The notes: a model not told the origin generated them from the letters alone. 64,000 bases of DNA from Acorus gramineus (GCA_030737835.1 CM060849.1:2976001-3040000), one strand, 5' to 3'. Counted from the first letter of the stretch, positions 24,986-37,636 are shown. A program made the numbers and translations.

Positions 24986-25392
24986 CGTATACTATTTCTT
25001 TTATAGGGGCAGTGTTGGGCAAGGAGCTGGAGCTTCCCTGTGGCGTGGTCTTATGTGCGTGGAGCGTTCCGTTCGGTGGGTGGCGAGTGCGAGGCTGTCA
25101 GCAGTCCTAGAGTCATTTTATGTATTGTAAATCGTGCATGTGGCACATGTTGTGTTTTATTTGGACTAGACTTGGCTCTCACAGGACATTGATTGTGTAT
25201 TCGAGTCTATAATAATGTTTTTGGTTTACAGACATTGTTGATATCTTATGCTTCCGCTTTTCAGTTAGTTATCATTTTTCTTTGCCTTGCCACCTTGTGT
25301 GTCATTGTTTGAGTCTTTGTTGACCTTAGGTATTGATAGCTGATACTTAATATATTGTCGTGTCTCGGGGACGGCCGCCCTGGGGTGTGATA
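24986..25392 (+). repeat. Tekay-type LTR, 3' end (continuation of the copy ending at 18513)
   Basis: It resumes at CGTATACTATTTC, the exact continuation of CACCCCTCGTAT at 18513, and reaches a mutated terminus, TGATA instead of TGACA, at 25388-25392. Next to it lies a reverse Tat LTR fragment whose sequence (GTTTGGGGTCGG) is intact in the homologous copy near 62840. This fits insertion into a Tat LTR; the left flank is not found. Confidence 0.8.
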
Positions 25393-25803
25393 GTTTGGGG
25401 TCGGTCAGGGGGGCGGCTATAATATATAATCTTCCATTTCATTATATATTCTATTAGAAAAATGTAAAAAAAATAATTCATTAACTAGTATTACTTCTAC
25501 AAAAAAATTAAAGCGACTCTAGATTGCAAATGACACCAGAAAAACAAGGATGAACATATCAATTTAAACAATGAAATTATATGAAATGGATCTTCTATGT
25601 ATGCTCGGTTAGTTCCAACTAGCCGCCTGGTATGAGAGTAGCCGCCCCTGTCCATGCTCTTAGATATTTCTAAGTGTTGGACTTAGGGTTTTTGGTTTCA
25701 ATTTCTAAGGGAGCTTTCTATTTGAATGTCCAAATGTGGCTGTTTCCAATATTACTTGAAATAAATTTCCTTTCTTTGGACGGTCAAAATTAGGGTATCT
25801 ACA
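25393..25803 (-). repeat. Tat-lineage LTR, 5' portion, reverse
   Basis: The reverse complement begins TGTAGATACCCTAATTTTG and matches the start of the Tat 3' LTR at 62618 over about 245 bp. The match is interrupted by an extra AT-rich block at about 25418-25608. The LTR terminus falls exactly at 25803, next to Tekay LTR sequence. This suggests that a second, oppositely oriented Tat element inserted into the Tekay LTR there. Only its outer 220 bp or so remain. Confidence 0.8.
25418..25608. mobile_element. Small AT-rich MITE-like insertion in a Tat LTR
   Basis: About 190 bp is present here and absent from the homologous Tat LTR at 62618-62860. Its ends form an imperfect inverted repeat built on ATCTTCCATTTCAT at the left and ATGAAATGGATCTTC at the right. 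No coding capacity is seen. The superfamily and exact target duplication (perhaps TA) cannot be fixed by eye. Confidence 0.5.
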
Positions 25804-28220
25804 GGCGCGACCAACCTCACCCTCACCCTCACTCCCGGAGGGAGACTCTTGGGACTCCTGAGGAGAGACCATACCTTTTTTCGAGGAGACGCGTAATTAC
25901 TGGTCCACACAACACTACTGGATTATTTACATCGAGATAACTGCCCAACGATGTCTTTGAACATCGATACATAGCTGGACCCAACAACTATGGGAACGGA
26001 TGAACAAGGAATGGGTCACGCGGCGATGTTAGTTCAACTCATCCCCCGCCCCTGCCCCGAAGGGAAACTCTTGGGACACCCGGGGAGAAATGAAGGTTAA
26101 CCAGAACACCTAGTGTTACTGGATAACCTAACAAACTAGTCCCTCTGCTACGAGGCAGAGCTATACTATGATACCTCAAGGATTAGGAGTAGCATACCCA
26201 GAGTATACTCTATGGGGCTGTTTGGCTAGAGGAATAGGGGTGGAATAGGGGGGAATAAGGCAAAAAAGGTGTTTGGGTAGAGGGAATAAAGGGGTATAGC
26301 TATGCGGAATTAGGAGAGAATAAGCTGGTATTTGTATTCCAAGTCCACCCATGGAATTGTGTTATTCCTCCACTGGAATAAGGGGACCCACCTATCAAAT
26401 CACATATCATCACATCAAATCACCTGTCATCACCTCTTATACATCAATGGGGCCCACATGTCAAATCAACTTTTTACACCTTATTCACATCTTATTCTTC
26501 ATCAACCAAATACTCCAACCTTTATTATTACGTTTCTCAATGAGAATAACTGAAAACACAACCAAACACAAAATCTCTTATTCCATTAATAAAGTCAACA
26601 ATTCCTGGAATAGGTATAAACCCCAGAATAGCTTATGTCTCTATCCAAACGGGCCAGATGGGTATAAGGGTCACGTGACGACGTGACTTCAACTCATCCT
26701 CACCCTAGTCCCCGGAAAGGTGACCCTAGGGACTTTTGGAATAATCCTTATGCTTTACACCCTTCGTCATCCGGTAGCCCTCTCCCGGGTAGCCTCTACC
26801 TGGTATACTCCCATGATCAGTACATCTACCGAATGCATCGGTAGTACCTACAGGTTGGAGCCCTCTGTCAGGACAGCTTCAATACCAGGCAGCTTCAACA
26901 CGGATCCAACAAAGGGGAGAACGACTCCACACTCACAATATCGTTCGTTAGCCCTCTCACGCTGAGCCTCTATCTGTCGGCCTTCCACGATCAGTACATC
27001 AGCCAGATGTGTACCGCGATACGCATCGGTAGCACCTACAAGTGGTGGCACCAAACAAGACAGCTTCGACGCTGGGTAGTTTTGACGCACGACGATGTCG
27101 GGAGGAAGCACCCCACGTTCGCAAAGCGAACCCTATGGGAAAGTCAACTACTCTTGATAATCACATATCGACGATAACGAATACTCTTGTACTCCCACAC
27201 GAGTGCGTCGCTCGGACGCGAGGGGTTACCTCTGCTCTCACGCAGAAATAAGCCCAAGGCATATAACCCAACAGGCGGTTCATACACGCGCCTAGCACGG
27301 GTAGGCCTAACTTAATGCCATAGCCACCGGTTTAACAAAACAGATACAACAATGAATCTTCCTGAATTCCATTCAAGTGCATCACTCGGATGCGGGGTGG
27401 CAATTATATTGCTCGCGCTCTAACTAATGAGGTACAACCTGACAGCGGGTCGTACCCACACCTATTTTAGATAGGCCTAATTAGTTTTAAAATGCATGAT
27501 AACATATAATTAATTATAAGGTACTCCCTAACATGAATATACATCATAAACAATAAATCACGCAACATACATACAAGGCATGGCCTAACTACACATGCAT
27601 ATGAGGCACATTAATCATATAAGCACACAAGGTATAACTTAAGCATGCGTTGGATATCACCAACTTAAAAGGGAAGGGTTAAGCGCGATCTCGCGCACCA
27701 ACCGGTGCATGCCGATAATCCCAAGCGGACCTGAGTCAAGTAGGAACCATATCTACTTACTCAGTTTCCGCAAAGAGGGAGGGCGAGAGAGAGGGAAAGT
27801 CTCATCCTCTTTAGAAGATGGTCATAGCTTTGCCCCAACAAGATGGGTGCAACAGCCATACCACGTCCTCCAAGTCTTATGACAAGGGAATATTAAGTAT
27901 ACACCCGGTTATTAACCCAGGTTTAATCATGCTAGATATTATTAACATAGGGAGGTAGTACAATAAATAGGGACTACCTAAGGCATGCATATTGTATACA
28001 TTCATTATAAACACACATCAAACATGCCCATACATGAAGGGTGCATACAAACATAATAATTCACACATGAATATGTTACATAGGAAAGTATATGGTAGAA
28101 TACGGGGTTCTACACAATATACGAGCTATACTAACCAAGCATGCAAATATCTAGCATATTATGGGTTAGACATGACCATACTACTTATCTAAATAAGTAG
28201 TATAGTTAGGGTGCCCAACG
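25804..28220 (-). repeat. Tekay-type LTR 'Q', 3' part, reverse, with MITE insertion
   Basis: The reverse LTR sequence is truncated at its 3' end at 25804, next to the Tat LTR terminus. It continues to CAACG at 28216-28220, where the plus-strand solo LTR R is inserted. The remaining 5' part of Q resumes at 35463. A DNA transposon of about 440 bp interrupts it at 26215-26656. Confidence 0.85.
26215..26656. mobile_element. Non-autonomous DNA transposon (MITE-like), ~440 bp
   Basis: The termini GGGCTGTTTGGCTAGAG and the complement of CTCTATCCAAACGGGCC form an inverted repeat of about 25 bp with mismatches. The uninterrupted site is present in another LTR copy near 34720-34760, so the block is an insertion. 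The left interior is rich in GGAATAGG and GGAATAAGG motifs. The flanks share ATG/ATGG, so the target duplication length is uncertain. The ends resemble Tourist/PIF-type MITEs, but I cannot confirm that. Confidence 0.65.
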
Positions 28221-29682
28221 TGTTATGCTTGTATCATTTGGAGCCTTATATTTTTTCGATCGGAGTCGCTAAAATTTTGGGTTTTAGTTAACTATGGGAG
28301 TTGGAATACTCTGATTGAAAATCTAACTGCATATTATGGGTCCTAATACCGTTTTGTACTACCCATAAATATTTCATCAAATTCCGGTAACGTTTTGAAA
28401 AATATGTAGTTCCGAACCGTATCCGGGTTTTGAGAGTTCCTGGTTTGGTTGGTCAAATAGTGTGAGATATTTTTGATGATGTGGTGACCTTTGGTAACCT
28501 TACCACCCTTTGCTTAGTGGTGAAGCAACCACTTGGTTACTTAGAGTGTTAGTGGGTGAGTTTAGGTTAGGTTCACCCCCACATTTTTTCTTTTGGACTC
28601 ACCCCCCAAAGAGAGAAATCCCTCACTCTCTCACTCTCTTTCACTCTCGTCTCTCCCTCTCCCTCTCTGTTTTTGTGTGTGTGTGTGTGTTGTTAAAGAA
28701 GGAAAAGAAGAAGAAGAAGCACAAGAAAGAGTGAAAAAGGGTGAGTGTGTGTGTTGTTGTTGTTGTTGTTTCTCTTCTCTCTATCTCCCTCTCATGCCCC
28801 CTTTACACCCCTGTTTTCAGCCATGAAGGGCTTGAGGAGATGCTGATGAGGTGGTGGTAGTGGTTGAGGTGGTCGTGGGTGTGTCGAGAACCCCGCATCT
28901 CCCCATTTCCCTCCCCCTCTTTTGGTAAGGTAGATCTCTTCTATCTTATAAAGATATTTGTGGAACTAGTAATGAGAGGCATATTTGTGGGATTGTGTCC
29001 TCATGTGATATGATCATCTATGTGTCTAGTTGTTATATATGAAATTTGGGGTCATTATGATATCTGTGTTGTAAGTTAGAACCTGTTTTGCATGGCCTGT
29101 CTAGATTCGCGTATCAATTGACCTGCTGCTGGAAATAATTTATTTTGGGCTTGTAGAGGCAAAATGAGGCTGTAATGTCTTCATGGATTATGATCCCAGA
29201 ATATCAGAGAATGTGTATGATTTATTTCATAATTTGTAGATGCGTATTTGGTGTTGTAGAGATCAAATAGTAGGGCTGGTAGCAGCAGGTTTAGCAGTTT
29301 TTCTCGATTGTGTGTCAAGGAGTTGTTATGCATGTTGTGGAAAGTAACAGGAGTTAGGGTCTTCATGAATTAGGCTTTAAGTGTGTCAGGATGTTCCATA
29401 GTTTAATTGTGAATCATTGGTTGTGCTTTGCAGATCTCGTAGACTGGACGCGCGGTGATCCGAATATCGGTGAGTGGTTCAATCTAACCCTTCGGGAAGC
29501 GTTGGATGCACATAGTTGTGCGTTGCGCATTTGTTGGGCACCTTGATTATACTACCTATTTAGAAAAGTAGTATGGTCATGTCTAACCGACAAATATGCT
29601 AGATATTTTGCATGCTAGGTTTGTATAACTTGTATATTGCTGTTATGTCTCTTCTTCTACCATATACTTGCCTATGTATCAT
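28221..29682 (+). repeat. Tekay-type solo LTR 'R', first part (alpha variant)
   Basis: The LTR start TGTTATGCTTGTATC lies at 28221, preceded by target duplication CAACG (28216-28220); the same CAACG follows its end at 35458-35462. The alpha segment is at 28925-29433, with GTAAG and TTTGCAG borders. The reverse solo LTR S (target ATCAT) is inserted after 29682. Without S, R is about 3.6 kb, a full-length solo LTR. Confidence 0.93.
28674..28692. repeat. (GT)n microsatellite in an LTR
   Basis: A short GT dinucleotide run lies just before the AAGAAGG-rich block. The same position carries GT runs in other copies, for example 59650-59671, so it is a family feature of variable length. Confidence 0.8.
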
Positions 29683-32600
29683 TGTCACGCCCCAGGCGTC
29701 CCCGAGACGTGGCAATAATAAATAAGATATCAGCTATCAATACCTGAGATCAATAAGGACACCAAAAACAATACACAAGGCGTCAAAGCAAGATAAAGAT
29801 AACTGACTGAAAAGCGGAAGCATAATATATAACAATGTCTGTAAATCAAAAACATTATTACAGACCCGAATACACAATCAATGTCCTGTGGAAGCCAAGT
29901 CTAAACCAAAGAAAATACAACCTGTGCCACATGCACGATTTACAAAGCATAAAAAGACTCTAGGAATGCTGACAGCCTCACACTCGCCACCCGCCGGAAG
30001 AACGCTCCACGCCCATAAGACCACGCCACAGGAAAGCTCCAGCTCCACTCCCAAAACTGCCCCTGAAAAGAAACAGTATGCGAGGGGTGAGCTACAAGCT
30101 CAGTGAGTGGCTGGAAACCAATCACCATTCTACAGCTCAATACATAAATCAGTTCCCTTCTTCAAGGAAAAACATGGGTAGAAACCCAAGGATCACTGGG
30201 TCAGGCGGCGGCGCAACCAACCTCACCCCCACCCTCACTCCCGGTGGGAGTCTTTTGGGACTTATGGGGAGAGACCATACCGTCGGTCGAAGAGACCCGG
30301 ATTTACTGGTCTAGGGACCATGTCGTCGGTCGAAGAGACCCGGATTTACTGGTCCACTCAACACCACTGGATCATCTACATCTAGATAATCGCCAATCGA
30401 TGTCCTTCAATCATCGATCACGAGACCGGACCCAACATCTATGGGAACGGTCGAACAACGTGTCACGAGGCGACGCGTCTTCGCCTCATCCATACCCTCA
30501 CTCCTGAAAGGAGACATTTTGGGACTTTGGGAGAGACTTAGACTGCTCCTCACCCCTGGTCCACCGGTAGCCTCTCCCCGCTCCGTAGCTCGCCTGGTCT
30601 ACTCCCACGATTCAGCACAGTCCGAAACCAAATCAGGAGGTGCTACTGATGGGAGCCCTCTGTCAGGACGGCCTGTCTAATGCCGGGGATGTCACTACAT
30701 CGGATCCAAATGAAGGGGGAGAACGATCCCATGTTCGCAAAGCGGAACCCAATGGAAAACAACCACTCCCGATACTCGCTCATCGCGATATCACACAAAT
30801 GCATAACAGCAACCAATACACTCATATTAATCTCAAAGTAGTCAAAGTCCCTAAACGGGAGTAACTACACAAGCTAGTGGGTCGTTACATCGCCGACCCA
30901 CCACACCCTCATCCTCACCCTCAAGGGGGTGACATAGGCTTTTGGGACTGACTAGGCTGTTAATCACCCTTGGTCCACCGATAGCCTCTCCTCCACACCG
31001 TAGCTCGCCTGGTCTACTCCCACGATTCAGCACAGTCCGAAACCAAATCAGGAGGTGCCTACTAATGGGAGCCCTCTGTCAGGACGGCCTGTCTAACGCT
31101 GAGGAGTCCCTACACGGATCCAACGAAGGGAAGAGAAACAGCCTACCCACACGGATACGATCAACTTGGATCCGCTGACACCGATCTCAACTCTATATAT
31201 GACATGAATTCTTCAGAATTCCACCAGGGCGCATAACTCAGATGCGGTGAAAGCATATATTATAACAACTGGGTTATAATAATCTCTAAGGCATGCTTGC
31301 AACTAAATGCTCACATAATCCCCTAAGATGTGGGGAGACATATATCATAACCACAAGGTTACAATATTCACTAAGGCATGCTCACATTCTGATTTAATTA
31401 GATTAAACTAGATGGGAACATGTATAGCTCGGGGCTTGGTATCTAAGCATGCATAGGCCGCTATACATGATATAAGGGTGCATATCCCTAGCATACAAAG
31501 TCTAAGGTGGCATGAATGCATCATAGCAAAACATGCATAGATCAAGGCTCTTAAGTACAGGACATGGTGTCCAGGCATGTACGGGCCTCTATACATGATG
31601 TATGGGTGTATATCCCTAGCATGCAAGGTCTAAGGTGGCATGGATACATCATAATAATCAGGCATGCACAGGTGGCTACATCATTTAGCTAGGGGCCCCC
31701 ATCGATGCGCGACGCGCGTCTATGCGGGTCGAGCGCATCCCTAGAGAGGGGGGGGGGGATTGGAATCGAACCACTCACCATACGACCCGGGACCTCGCGC
31801 ATCCCATCCGACGAGATCTGCAAGGTAGGGGCATCGAACTGGTGAGAAACAATACAATTTACACAAAGAAATGATTAGAAATACCCAATACTCGGACAAG
31901 CATGCATACGGGCGAGCACGCATGCGAGCACGCATGTACGCACGCGAGTCCGAGTGCCCTGACACCTACCTGAACACTCGGGCTGCCACACGCATGGCCC
32001 CCCGCATGCGCACGCACGAATGCGCACGCACGCACGCACCCCAGCACCATCGGCGCACTGCCGCGCGCCTTCCCGCGTGTCCAGCCCAGCGCGCCCCCGC
32101 GCGCACTGTGCCCCCGCGCACGCGCACGCACTGGTCCCCTGCAGCGCGCCCAGGCGCATGCCCTAGCGCCCTGCCGCGCGCGCGCACTCCCGCGCGCAAC
32201 CCCGCTCGCACCCCCGCTAGCGCCTGCACCCACGTGCACCCGCACACCCGCGCGCGTCTGCGCGCCCAATTTCGCCTGCCAGCGCCTGCCTGCGCCCGAT
32301 TGCGCGCGCTCACGCGCAGATAGCCCCCAACGTGCGCCCACCTTGCCCTAACCCCATTTTAACCCTTCCCAACCCCTCACACACACCCTAACACATCTAC
32401 CCAACATGCATGACTTTCCCACAACCGCTTAAGCCAAGAAAATCAAGAAAAGAAGGGGAGGAGCTCACCTTGGAGGGGGAACAAAAGGGGGAGGTTCGGG
32501 GGCCCTCGACGCACTCGCGACCACCTCAACCGCCACCACCACCACCACCACCTCCTCAGCCTCTCCTCAGCCTCCTCCTCAGCTGAGAATCTGGGGGGGG

Positions 32601-33285
32601 GGGGATTCATGCAAAGAGAGCTTGAGAGAGGGAAGAACAAACAACCACAACACAAAAACCAACCTTCACTTCCTTCTCCACCATCTCCTTCTCTTTGGGG
32701 CAATTTATCAAACACATGGGGGCTTGAATGAGAGAAAGAGAGGGAGCTGGAAATGCAGTCGATGAGGGGATTTGGGAGGGGAGAGAGAGAGAGAGAGAGA
32801 GATTTATCAAAATATCTTAAGGGGGAATTACTAAGTCGCCCTTTGACTAGAAATTCTGCACAAGCTTCACTGGAACAGCCATAACTTCCTCGATATAGCT
32901 CCGAATTGCACAATTCTAAAACCGTTGGAAAGCTAAGAAGATTATCTACAACTTTCATGTTCATGCCAAGATCAAATAATCTCTCCAGATATTCCGAAAT
33001 TAGAGCTAAACATCGAGCAGGGCTGTTGCCAGAATTTCCATCCCCGGGGTATACTTGGAAAAATACCCATAACTTTTACTACAAGAATCCAGTTGATCTA
33101 ATTCCACTTCTGTGCGAAAGCTAACTCAAAACTGGACATCTTGTAGTAAACTCATATTTAAACCTCTTCATCTTGGATTTTAACAAAATCAAATCCAAAT
33201 ACCAAATTAGGAATACATAACTTCGAAAAAAAATTATGTACCCAAAATTTTCAAACAGAGCGCTGCAAATGACACAGGCACAACA
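29683..33285 (-). repeat. Complete solo LTR 'S', divergent Tekay subfamily, reverse, 3603 bp
   Basis: The reverse complement runs from TGTTGTGCCTGTGTCATTTG (ending at 33285) to the terminus at 29683 (TGTCACGCC on the plus strand). The target duplication ATCAT is perfect (29678-29682 and 33286-33290). Its first ~430 bp differ from the other copies, so it is a separate subfamily. Internal duplications lie at about 30250-30360 and about 30540-31100. It has a beta segment with a CpG-dense core (about 31905-32335) and a (GA)n run at 32781-32802. Confidence 0.93.
32781..32802. repeat. (GA)n microsatellite in solo LTR S
   Basis: About eleven GA units lie within the purine-rich block near the LTR 5' side. 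The matching region of other copies is CTCTCTCC-rich on the sense strand, so this is a local expansion. Confidence 0.85.
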
Positions 33286-35457
33286 ATCATATTCATGTGT
33301 GAATTATTATGGTTGCTTGCGCCCTTCATGTATGGGCATGTGTGAAGTGTGTTTATATGAATGTATAGAATATGCATGACTTAGGTTGCCCCTATTTATA
33401 GTACTACCTCCCTATGTTAGTAATATCTAGCATGATTAAACCTGGGTTAATAACCGGTGCATACTTAATATTCCCTGGTCATAAGACTAGAGGACGTGGT
33501 ATGGTTGTTGCACCCATCTTGTTAGGGCAAAGCTATGACCAGCTTTCCGAAAGAGGATGAGACTTTCCCTCTCTCTCGCCCTCCCTCTTTGCGTAAACTG
33601 AGTAAGTAGATGTGGTTCCTACTTGACTCAGGTCCGCTTGGGATTATCGACATGCACCGATTGGAGCGCGAGATCGCGCTTAACCCTTCCATCTTAAGTT
33701 GGTGATACCCAACGCATATTAGGGTAATGCTTGTGTGCTTGTATGCATATTATTTAGGCCATGCCTGGTATGTATGTTGTATATATATCTATTTATGTTT
33801 TATCCATGTTAGGGAGTATCCCTAAAATTAATTGTTATGTTATTGGGCATGTAAGTTCATGTACATAACTATGATATAATTCTCCTGTAATGTATATGCA
33901 CATGTTAAAACTGATTAGGCCTATTTGAAATAGGCATGGGTACGACCCGTTGTCGGGTTGTACCTCATTAGTTAGAGCGCGAGCGATATAATCGCCACCC
34001 TACATCCGAGAGATGCACTTGAATGGAATTCAGGAGAATTCATTGTCATATCGGTTCTGTTAAGTCGGTAGTTATGGCATTTAGCTAGGCCTACCCATGT
34101 TAGGCGAGTGTATGAACCACCTGTTAGGTTATGCCTTAGGGTTTATCCTTGCGGGAAAGCAGAGGTGACTCCCTGCGTCCTCTGAGCGATGCATCTCTAT
34201 GGGAGTTCAAGCGTATTTCGATAGCATCGGTATGGGATTACCTAGGATAGTTGATTTTTCATAGGGTTCGCATTGCAAACGTGAAGTCTTCCTCCCAATA
34301 TCATCGTGCACCGAGGCTGCCCAGCGTCGAAGCTGTCCTGTGTAGTGCCACCACTTGTAAGTGCTACCGATGCGTACTGTTGTACCCATCTGGCGGATGT
34401 ACCGATCGTGGAAGGCCGATAGGTAGAGGCTACGCGGGAGAGGGCTACCGGACGATATTGCGAGCATGGAATCATTCTCCCCTTCATCGGATCCGCGTTG
34501 AAGCTGCCCGACGTTGAAGCTGTCCTGACAGAGGGCTCCCACTTGTAGGTACTACCGATGCATTCGGCAGATGTACTGATCATGGGAGTATACCAAGTAG
34601 AGGCTACTCGGGAGAGGGCTACCGGATGACGAAGAGTGTAGAGCAAAAGGTTCTCTTCCAACAGTCCTGTGTCACCCTTAGGGGTGAGGGTGAGGATGAG
34701 TTGAAGTCACGTCGTCACGTGACTCTTATACCCATCGAGTATACTCTGGGTATGCTGCTCCTAACGCTTGAGGTATCGAAGTATATCTCTACCTCGTAGC
34801 GGATGGACTCGTTGTATTTTGTTAACCAGTAACACCAAGTGTTATGGTTAATAGTTATTCCTTCCCAAGTGTCCCAAAAGCCTCCCTCTAGGGAGTGAGG
34901 GTGGGGGAGAGGTTCGGTCGCGCCGTCGCTTGACCTTGTTATCCTTGGGGTTTCTACCGATGTTTTTCCTTGAAAGGAAATTATCTTAGTATTGAATTGT
35001 TGTAATGGTGTTTGGTTTTCAGCCACTCACTGAGCTTGTAGCTCACCCCTCGCGTACTGCTTCTTTGTCAGGGGTAGTGTTGGGCGTGGAGCTGGAGCTT
35101 CCCTGTGGCGTGGTCTTGCGTGCGTGGAGCGTTCTGTCTGGCGGTTGGCGAGTGCGAGGCTGTCAGCAGTCCTAGAGTCATGTATTTGTTAATCGTGCGT
35201 GTTGCACATGATGTATTTTATTTGGGTTAGACTTCGCTCTCACAGGACAATGATTGTGTATTCGAGTCTGTAATAATGTTTTTGGTTTACAGACTTATTG
35301 ATATTTTTATGCTTCCGCATTTTAGTTGAACTATCAGTTATCATTGTTTTGCCAGCTTTGTGTGTTATTTATTGGAGTCGTTGTTGACCTCTTGTACTTG
35401 ATAGCTAATACTTTATATATTGCCACGTCTCGGGGACAGCCGCCCTGGGGCGTGACA
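33286..35457 (+). repeat. Tekay-type solo LTR 'R', second part
   Basis: It continues from ATCAT through the downstream LTR blocks and ends with GCCGCCCTGGGGCGTGACA at 35457. The following CAACG (35458-35462) matches the left target duplication. No primer site follows, so R is a solo LTR formed by recombination between the LTRs of a full element. Confidence 0.92.
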
Positions 35458-36812
35458 CAACGGATGTGCGACTTACGACTACGTGCATCCAACGCTTCCC
35501 GAAGGGTTGGATCGAACAACTCATTAATACCCAGATCACCGCACGTCCGGTCTACGAGATCTGCAAAACACAACCAATGATCCACAATTAAAATATGGAA
35601 CCTCCTGACACACATATAAGCCTAATTCATGAAAACCCTTACTCGTGATACTTTCCACAACATGCATAACAACTCCTTGACACACAATCGAGCAAAACTG
35701 CTAAACCTGCTACAACCATCCCTACTATTTGATCTCCACAGCACCAAATACACATCCAAAAATTATGAAATAAATCATACACATTCTTTGACATGCTGGG
35801 ATCATAATCCCTGAAGACATTATAACCTAATTTTGCCTCTACAAGCCCGAACTAAAATATTTCCAGAAATTGGTCAATTGCCCCGCGAATCTGGACAGGC
35901 CTTGCAAATCAGGTTATAACTTACAACACAGATATCATAATGACACCAAATTTCATATATAACAACTAGACACATAGAGGATCATATTACATGCCGACAC
36001 AATCCCAAAAATATGCCTCTAATTACTAGTTTCACATATATCTTTATAAGACAGAGATCTGCCTTACCAAAAGAGGGGGAGGGAAATGGGGAGATGCGGG
36101 GCTCTCAACACACCCACGACCACCTCAACCACCACCACCACTACCACCACCTCATCAGCATCTCCTAAATCCCTTCATGGCTGAAAACAGGGCTGCAAAG
36201 GTGGCATGAGAAGGAGATAGAGAGAAGAGAAACAAGGCACACCAACAATACATGAACACACAAGCACAAACACCTACCTTTCACTTCTTTTTCCTTTTCA
36301 CCTTCACCTTCTCCTTCTATCTCTTCTTCTTCCCTTAAAAACCAACAAAAGGAGCAGAAAAAAGGAGAGTGAAGAGGAGGGCACGTTGAGGGAGAGAGGG
36401 GAGAGAGAGAGAGCAAAAGTCACTCACAAATAGGGCTTTAAATGGGGAAAAAGTGAGTTGGTGGGAGCTTTGACAAGTCAACCCAACCAAGCTAAAGGAC
36501 AAAACCATTTGACCATGGTCAATGGTCTTTTTCGACTTGTCAAAGTCTCCAATTGACTTGGTCATAGTCCCCCCCACCCCTAACAAGCCAGCATCGACCA
36601 AAATCTGGATACGATTCGAAATTGCATAATTTTCTAAAACGTAACCGGAATTCGATGAAATTTCTATGGGCACTACTACTAAATGGTACCTCGACCCATA
36701 ATATGCAGTTAGATTTTCAATCAGAGTACTCCAACTCCCACAGGTCGCTAAAAACTAAAATTTTAGCGACTCCGATAGGAAAAAAAAGGCTCCAAATGAC
36801 ACAGGCATAACA
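35458..36812 (-). repeat. Tekay-type LTR 'Q', 5' part, reverse (alpha variant)
   Basis: The reverse complement of the LTR 5' region contains the alpha segment at about 35562-36075 and ends at the LTR start (complement of TGTTATGCC) at 36812. The next bases, CGAGT (36813-36817), would be its target duplication in the Tat gag sequence; the matching left copy is not found because Q is truncated at 25804. Confidence 0.88.
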
Positions 36813-37636
36813 CGAGTCCCTGATCAAGGGTCAGCTCCGAGATAGTACACGCCCGGTTCATCCGGATATGTGCCGCCTCGGCAAGCCAATCAAAACTTCA
36901 TTCCTCGATCAGTACCCGCCCCCGTGCCGATAAGACAAAACCCAGTAGCCCGAAGTCCTCTAGTCCAGAGCCCCATAATTCAAAGCCAAGGCCAAACTAG
37001 GACTCCCCCTGCTTATTCCGCTCCCCCAAGAGCGCAAAGCCTAACCCCTAGGCCGCCTACATAGAGCTCCTACAATAAAGTCACTTCCCCTTCCTCCTAT
37101 GGCCCAAGATGGTTAAATAGAAGGGATTGTTATCCACCGCTCCTGGAAACCCAAGCAAACATCTTCAGGGCCTTGGTAAAGACCAATAGTATTTCTTTGC
37201 CTATAATCAGACCTTCGCCTCTTGGTGCCGATACTGCTCGTTACTACCCATACCATCAACATCATGGTCACACCATTGAACAGTGCTTTTTATTCAGAGA
37301 CATCGTTTATGACCTCGATAAAGAGAGACGCCTGATTGAGCCACCATCAGGGGACTCAAAAATGGCCCAACTACGAAACCACTAGGGACCCACTTGAATT
37401 CTTTACCCAAACAAAACCAAACCCTAGCGTGTCCCAAACCTGTAATCAATGCCCAAACACAAGACCAAACCAAACATGCAAGCCTTCATAGAAGAACTAG
37501 AAAGCCTGAGTTTTGAAAGCATCTACACCATAGGGGCCACAAACCACGAAGAACTGCCCAGGATCATTCACGGTGGCCTAATTCTTCAAGCAACTTCCCC
37601 CATCTTCCCAAGCCCCATAAAGTCCCTCCCCTCTCA
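36813..37636 (+). pseudogene. Tat-lineage gag fragment
   Basis: Translation gives a proline- and glutamine-rich stretch (from 36870) and then, in another frame, a segment reading RYYPYHQHHGHTIEQC (about 37230-37285). This is the zinc-knuckle-like C-x2-H...GH-x4-C segment of Tat/Ogre-type gag, with the first cysteine apparently replaced by tyrosine. A downstream segment (from 37449) reads FIEELESLSFESIYTIG. Several stops and frameshifts break it. The 5' part of gag is cut off by LTR Q, and the 3' part stops at the inversion breakpoint near 37636. The rest of the element lies inverted at 54762 and below. Confidence 0.8.

Noticed and set aside
17074..25397. Target duplication for the LTR running 17079 to 25392
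   Set aside because: The left flank is CATAT and the right flank is GTTTG. They do not match, so this is not a simple insertion as it stands.
31859..32341. Long Ala/Arg/Gly-rich frames in GC-rich blocks (also near 9900, 19400, 38000, 60000)
   Set aside because: Long frames open on both strands at once in GC-rich DNA are expected by chance. The sequences are low-complexity and not conserved as protein.
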